Of a stretch of DNA of 64,000 nucleotides, positions 59,906 through 64,000 are shown in pieces. The notes under the pieces were generated by a model that saw only the letters and a list, made by a program, of their open reading frames with translations, made no database searches and was not told the DNA's origin. Each line of letters starts with the position of its first letter. Within the stretch, counting starts at the first letter, position 1. This stretch comes from Methylobacterium longum (GTDB lineage Bacteria > Pseudomonadota > Alphaproteobacteria > Rhizobiales > Beijerinckiaceae): positions 61,243 to 125,242 of the forward strand of contig NZ_BPQS01000014.1 in the NCBI RefSeq assembly GCF_022179385.1, written 5' to 3'. The translations under genes were made by a program, and so were the position numbers.

Positions 59906-61627
59906 TCAAGGATCGATCAGGGTGAATCTGTCGACATCCACCAGCCCCCGGTCGGTGATCTTGAGGTGCGGGATCACCGGAAGCGGCAGGAATGCCACCT
60001 GCAGGAACGGCTCGGGCAGGACAACGCCGAGGCCGCGCGCGGCGGCGCGCAGGGCGACCAGATCGCGCCGAATGGCATCGAACGGCATCAGGCTCATCAG
60101 GCCGGCCAGGGGGAGGGCGATCTCGGCGAGCACGCGGCCGTCCGCGACCACCACGAAGCCGCCCTCGATCTCGCCCAGGCGGTTCACCGCCACGGCCATG
60201 TCGGCCTCGTCCGCGCCGACCACCGTGATGTTGTGGCTGTCGTGTCCCACCGACGACGCGATGGCGCCGCGCTGCAGCCCGAACCCCTTCACGAAGGCGA
60301 CCCCGATGCCGCGTTCCCCGGGCGCGGTCCGGCCGTGCCGCTCCACGACGGCGACCTTGATGACGTCCTGGCCGAGATCGACGCGACGCTCGCCGCCCCG
60401 GTAGGGCAAATTCAGGTCGTGCCGCAGCGTGATGATCTTGCCCGGCACCACGCCGATCACCGGCGTCGACGGTCCCGAGCCCGGGGCCGCGAAGTCGGAC
60501 GCCTGCACGTGCCGCGCCCGCACGCTGCCGCGCCCGATCGGCGCCACGGGTGTCCGACCCGCGAACAGCGCGTCGTCGACCGGGCGCCCAGCGCTGATCA
60601 CCCGCGACACCGCGCAGGCGGCCAGATCGTCGAGCACGACGAGGTCGGCCCTCTGCCCGGGCGCCACGAGGCCGCGGTCGTGGAGGCCGAAGGCCCGGGC
60701 CGCGGACCACGAGGCGGCCCGGTAGGCCGCCAGCGGCGGTGCGCCCAGCGCGATGGCCGTGCGGATGACGTAGTCGAGGTGGCCCTCCTCGGCGATGTCG
60801 AGGGGGTTCCGGTCGTCGGTGCAGAAGGCGAGGAACGGCGCGGTGCGTTCGGTGAGGATCGGCGCGAGGGCGTGCAGGTCCTTGCAGACGGATCCCTCGC
60901 GAATCAGCACGGTCATCCCCTTCGAGAGCTTCTCCAGGGCCTCCTCGGGGGTCGTCGCCTCATGCTCCGTGCGGATGCCGGCCGCGATGTAGCCGTTCAG
61001 CGCCGCCCCGCGCAGGAGGGGCGCGTGGCCGTCGATGTGCCGGCCCTGGAAGGCGGCGAGCTTCTCCAGCACGGCCCGATCGCCCGCCAGCACGCCGGGG
61101 AAATTCATGAATTCGGCGAGACCGATCACCTTCGGGTCCTGCGCGAAGGGCATGAGATCGGCTGCGGTGATCCGAGCGCCGGACGTCTCCAGATGGTCGG
61201 TCGCCGGAACGCAGGAGGAGAGCTGCACCCGCAGGTCCATCGCCAGCGTCCCGGACGATTCGAGGAACCACGCGAAGGCGTCGGTCCCGAGGACGTTGGC
61301 CATCTCGTGCGGGTCGCAGATCCCCGTGGTGACCCCGTGCGGCAGGACGCAGCGCTCGAATTCCTGCGGCGGCATCAGCGAGGATTCGACGTGGAAATGC
61401 GTGTCGATGAAACCCGGCACCACGATCTTGCCGCGCAGATCGATCTCCCGGCGGCCGCGATACGATCCGAAGGTGCCGACGATCCGCTCGCCGCAGATCG
61501 CGACGTCGGAATCCACCAAGTCGCCGGTGACGAGGTCGAGGAACCGCGCGCCCTTCAGAACGAGGTCGGCCTCCGCGTGGCCCTGCCCCTGCGCGATCGC
61601 GCGCCGCAGGAGATCCACCTGTGTCAT
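59906..61627 (-). CDS. ade: Adenine deaminase
   Basis: A 573-residue amidohydrolase. The metal-binding [11 protein letters not shown] segment follows [31 protein letters not shown] and the C-terminal [20 protein letters not shown] are diagnostic for Ade. It converts adenine to hypoxanthine and ammonia in purine salvage or nitrogen use. Single gene, divergent from ilvD with 129 bases between starts. Confidence 0.93.
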   Translation of the reverse strand: MTQVDLLRRAIAQGQGHAEADLVLKGARFLDLVTGDLVDSDVAICGERIVGTFGSYRGRREIDLRGKIVVPGFIDTHFHVESSLMPPQEFERCVLPHGVTTGICDPHEMANVLGTDAFAWFLESSGTLAMDLRVQLSSCVPATDHLETSGARITAADLMPFAQDPKVIGLAEFMNFPGVLAGDRAVLEKLAAFQGRHIDGHAPLLRGAALNGYIAAGIRTEHEATTPEEALEKLSKGMTVLIREGSVCKDLHALAPILTERTAPFLAFCTDDRNPLDIAEEGHLDYVIRTAIALGAPPLAAYRAASWSAARAFGLHDRGLVAPGQRADLVVLDDLAACAVSRVISAGRPVDDALFAGRTPVAPIGRGSVRARHVQASDFAAPGSGPSTPVIGVVPGKIITLRHDLNLPYRGGERRVDLGQDVIKVAVVERHGRTAPGERGIGVAFVKGFGLQRGAIASSVGHDSHNITVVGADEADMAVAVNRLGEIEGGFVVVADGRVLAEIALPLAGLMSLMPFDAIRRDLVALRAAARGLGVVLPEPFLQVAFLPLPVIPHLKITDRGLVDVDRFTLIDP

Positions 61628-61756
61628 CGGCTCACACTCCGTCCCGTCCCGTCATCCGCCAGAAGCATGCCATGGCTGCGTGCCGCCCGGCGACGCTTGC
61701 GGACATGCGCCTGCGGGCGCAGAAGCCCACCACCTTCGAACCGGTCGAATCGCGCG

Positions 61757-63586
61757 ATGCCTGCCTATCGTTCCCGTACCACCACCCACGGTCGCAACAT
61801 GGCCGGCGCTCGCGGACTCTGGCGCGCCACCGGCATGAAGGATGCCGATTTCGGCAAGCCGATCATCGCGGTGGTCAACTCGTTCACGCAGTTCGTGCCG
61901 GGTCACGTCCACCTCAAGGATATCGGCCAGCTGGTCGCCCGCGAGATCGAGGCGGCCGGCGGCGTCGCCAAGGAGTTCAACACCATCGCGGTCGATGACG
62001 GCATCGCGATGGGCCACGACGGCATGCTGTACTCGCTCCCGTCCCGGGAGCTGATCGCCGACTCCGTCGAGTACATGGTCAACGCGCACTGCGCCGACGC
62101 GATGGTGTGCATCTCGAACTGCGACAAGATCACCCCCGGCATGCTGATGGCGACGTTGCGCCTCAACATCCCGACCGTGTTCGTCTCGGGTGGCCCGATG
62201 GAGGCCGGCAAGGTCCAGCTCCCGGGCATCGCCAGGAAGGTCGACCTCGTCGACGCGATGATCGCGGCGGCCGATGACCGGATCTCCGACGCGGACGTCG
62301 CGGTGATCGAGCGCTCGGCCTGCCCGACCTGCGGCTCGTGCTCGGGCATGTTCACCGCGAACTCGATGAATTGCCTCACCGAGGCGCTGGGACTCGCGCT
62401 GCCGGGCAACGGCTCCGTGCTGGCCACGCATGCCGACCGCAGGCGCCTGTTCGTCGAGGCCGGCCACCTCATCGTCGACCTCGCCCGGCGCCACTACGAG
62501 CAGGACGACGCGAGCGTGCTGCCGCGCGCCGTGGCGAGCTTCAGAGCGTTCGAGAACGCCATGACCCTCGACATCGCCATGGGCGGCTCGACCAACACGG
62601 TGCTGCACCTGCTGGCCGCCGCCCATGAGGGCGAGGTGCCTTTCACGATGGCCGATATCGACCGCCTGTCCCGGCGGGTTCCGGTGCTCTGCAAGGTCGC
62701 CCCGGCGGTCGCCAACGTCCACATGGAGGACGTGCACCGCGCGGGGGGGATCATGGGGATCCTGGGCGAGCTCGACCGGGCGGGCCTGATCGACACCGAG
62801 GCCGGCAACGTGTCGGCCGGGACCCTCGGCGCGGCCCTGGCCCGCTGGGATGTGCGCGTCGCGCCGAGCACCGCAGTGCAGACCTTCTACCGGGCGGCCC
62901 CCGGCGGCGTGCCGACCCAGGTGGCGTTCAGCCAGGAGTCGCGCTTCGACGAGCTCGACCTCGACCGGGCGGGCGGCGTCATCCGCGACGCCGCGCACGC
63001 CTACTCGCAGGATGGCGGCCTCGCGGTGCTCTACGGCAACCTCGCCGAGCAGGGCTGCATCGTGAAGACCGCGGGCGTCGACGCGGCGGTTCTCACCTTC
63101 ACGGGTACGGCTCGGGTGTTCGAGAGCCAGGACGCGGCCGTGAACGGGATCCTGAACGGCAAGGTCACGGCCGGTGAGGTCGTGCTGATCCGCTACGAGG
63201 GCCCTCGGGGTGGCCCCGGCATGCAGGAGATGCTGTACCCGACGAGCTACCTGAAATCGAAGGGTTTGGGGAAGGCCTGCGCCCTCGTCACAGACGGTCG
63301 GTTCTCCGGCGGCTCCTCCGGGCTGTCGATCGGCCACGTGTCGCCGGAAGCCGCCGAAGGTGGCCTGATCGGCCTCGTGCACGACGGTGACATTATCGCG
63401 ATCGACATTCCGGCACGCACCATCCGCCTGGACGTGGATCCGGTCGAACTGGAGCGTCGGCGCGCCGCGCAGGATGCGGCGGGCTGGCAGCCGGAAAACC
63501 CGCGCCCGCGCAAGGTCAGTGCGGCGCTGCGCGCCTACGCGATGCTGACCACCAGCGCGGCCCACGGCGCCGTCCGACGGGTGTAG
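61757..63586 (+). CDS. ilvD: Dihydroxy-acid dehydratase
   Basis: A 609-residue IlvD, close to E. coli IlvD throughout ([55 protein letters not shown]). The iron-sulphur cysteines and the C-terminal [13 protein letters not shown] and [12 protein letters not shown] motifs are intact. It forms the 2-keto acids for valine and isoleucine. It contrasts with the sugar-acid paralogue at 1620-3425. Start by alignment; no clear ribosome site. Confidence 0.97.
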   Translation: MPAYRSRTTTHGRNMAGARGLWRATGMKDADFGKPIIAVVNSFTQFVPGHVHLKDIGQLVAREIEAAGGVAKEFNTIAVDDGIAMGHDGMLYSLPSRELIADSVEYMVNAHCADAMVCISNCDKITPGMLMATLRLNIPTVFVSGGPMEAGKVQLPGIARKVDLVDAMIAAADDRISDADVAVIERSACPTCGSCSGMFTANSMNCLTEALGLALPGNGSVLATHADRRRLFVEAGHLIVDLARRHYEQDDASVLPRAVASFRAFENAMTLDIAMGGSTNTVLHLLAAAHEGEVPFTMADIDRLSRRVPVLCKVAPAVANVHMEDVHRAGGIMGILGELDRAGLIDTEAGNVSAGTLGAALARWDVRVAPSTAVQTFYRAAPGGVPTQVAFSQESRFDELDLDRAGGVIRDAAHAYSQDGGLAVLYGNLAEQGCIVKTAGVDAAVLTFTGTARVFESQDAAVNGILNGKVTAGEVVLIRYEGPRGGPGMQEMLYPTSYLKSKGLGKACALVTDGRFSGGSSGLSIGHVSPEAAEGGLIGLVHDGDIIAIDIPARTIRLDVDPVELERRRAAQDAAGWQPENPRPRKVSAALRAYAMLTTSAAHGAVRRV

Positions 63587-63798
63587 CCCCGCATCCGGGT
63601 TCGCGGAGCCGCGACGGCCGGAGCGGCTCTGCCGGTTCCTGTCGGATGACCGCCAAGGCTGAAACGTCGAAGCGCGGCCCATGTGCCAGCCAACGGGCTG
63701 CCGGCGGAGGGCACCCGCGGCGCAGCTCCGCCGCTTCTCCACCGCATCCCGGGCTCGCGGCTCGGGAGGGTGTCGCGCCGCTGCACCGGTCCTGAACG

Positions 63799-63835
63799 CG
63801 AAAACCCCGCGTGGCCGGACCGCGCGGGGTTTTCG
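63799..63835. terminator. Bidirectional intrinsic terminator between ilvD and ctrA
   Basis: A perfect 13-base stem (63799-63811 with 63823-63835) around an 11-base loop. The arms begin CGAAAACCCC and end GGGGTTTTCG, so a T-run is present on each strand. It lies between the 3' ends of two convergent genes, ilvD and ctrA, and can serve both. Confidence 0.85.
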
Positions 63836-63855
63836 AGAAACCGAAGGTGGGCGGA

Positions 63856-64000
63856 TCAGACCGCCATCCGCTCCTCGCCGTCCATCGGCTCACGCAGCAC
63901 GTAGCCGCGGCCCCAGACGGTCTCGATGTAGTTTTTGCCCTGGCTGGCGTTGGCGAGCTTCTTGCGCAGCTTGCAGATGAACACGTCGATGATCTTCAGC
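63856..64000 (-). CDS. ctrA: Cell-cycle response regulator CtrA (3' end)
   Basis: The last 48 codons of a gene cut by the right edge. The translation contains [15 protein letters not shown] and [15 protein letters not shown], the DNA-binding end of the OmpR-type domain of CtrA, and ends MDGEERMAV. CtrA is the essential cell-cycle regulator of alphaproteobacteria. The start is outside the window. Confidence 0.93.
   Translation of the reverse strand, partial: LKIIDVFICKLRKKLANASQGKNYIETVWGRGYVLREPMDGEERMAV

Noticed and set aside
59453..61756. Very long open plus-strand frame running in phase into ilvD from the far side of the adenine deaminase gene
   Set aside because: Its sequence is the antisense of ohr and ade, with no family similarity; GC-rich codon bias leaves the complementary frame open. 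ilvD starts at 61757 by homology.

Overview
The window looks like chromosome of a GC-rich alphaproteobacterium, most likely Methylobacterium or a close relative. This is inferred from very high third-position GC, a cell-cycle regulator CtrA cut by the right edge, a Ros/MucR regulator, a fused urease gamma/beta subunit, and many ABC importers for organic acids, polyols, peptides and polyamines. I see no rRNA, tRNA, CRISPR array, insertion sequence or prophage. Coordinates of coding starts were chosen from family alignments recalled from memory and from visible Shine-Dalgarno sequences.

Left part (1-14840): a catabolic region for sugar acids and hydroxy acids. On the minus strand lie an FAD-linked oxidase (cut by the left edge), an IlvD/Edd pentonate-type dehydratase, an SDR dehydrogenase and a GntR/FCD repressor. 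Divergent from the repressor is a branched-chain-type ABC importer whose second permease and both ATPases are fused into one 852-residue protein. It is followed without a break by a 3-hydroxyacyl-CoA-dehydrogenase-type enzyme and a beta-keto-acid cleavage enzyme (BKACE). A palindromic repeat ends this operon. Then come, on the minus strand, a FAH-family 2-keto-3-deoxy-acid dehydratase, a GlcD-type FAD oxidase and a DUF167 protein.

Middle (15158-36263): a complete carbohydrate/polyol ABC importer (ATPase, binding protein, two permeases) leads into a fused DhaK-DhaL kinase. A D-2-hydroxyacid dehydrogenase is followed by a convergent Opp-type operon (GlcG-like protein, binding protein, two permeases, no ATPases). 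Next are an alpha/beta hydrolase, a WcbI-like protein, an 830-base low-GC stretch with no convincing gene, an orphan protein, the dgdR/dgdA dialkylglycine decarboxylase pair, an ABC-F ATPase and an HD-GYP phosphodiesterase.

Right part (36280-64000): an lpxC paralogue; a Crp/Fnr regulator with a PotABC-type importer lacking its binding protein; a urease operon ureAB-C-E-F-G without ureD; a LysR regulator; a GNAT/cysteine-hydrolase/orphan operon; a cysteine-less MucR-like regulator; an RND efflux pump without outer-membrane partner; an acyl-CoA degradation operon (CoA-transferase, SDR, acyl-CoA dehydrogenase, MaoC-type hydratase); an Ohr peroxiredoxin; adenine deaminase; ilvD; a strong terminator; and the 3' end of ctrA.

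The most interesting unit is 5163-11730. Its fused transporter, dehydrogenase and BKACE form a self-contained import-oxidise-cleave cassette for an unidentified 3-hydroxy acid, with a clear palindromic operator in front. Other points worth checking are an SDR gene without a normal start codon, a MucR paralogue without its zinc cysteine but with paired promoter motifs, and several transporters that lack a subunit.
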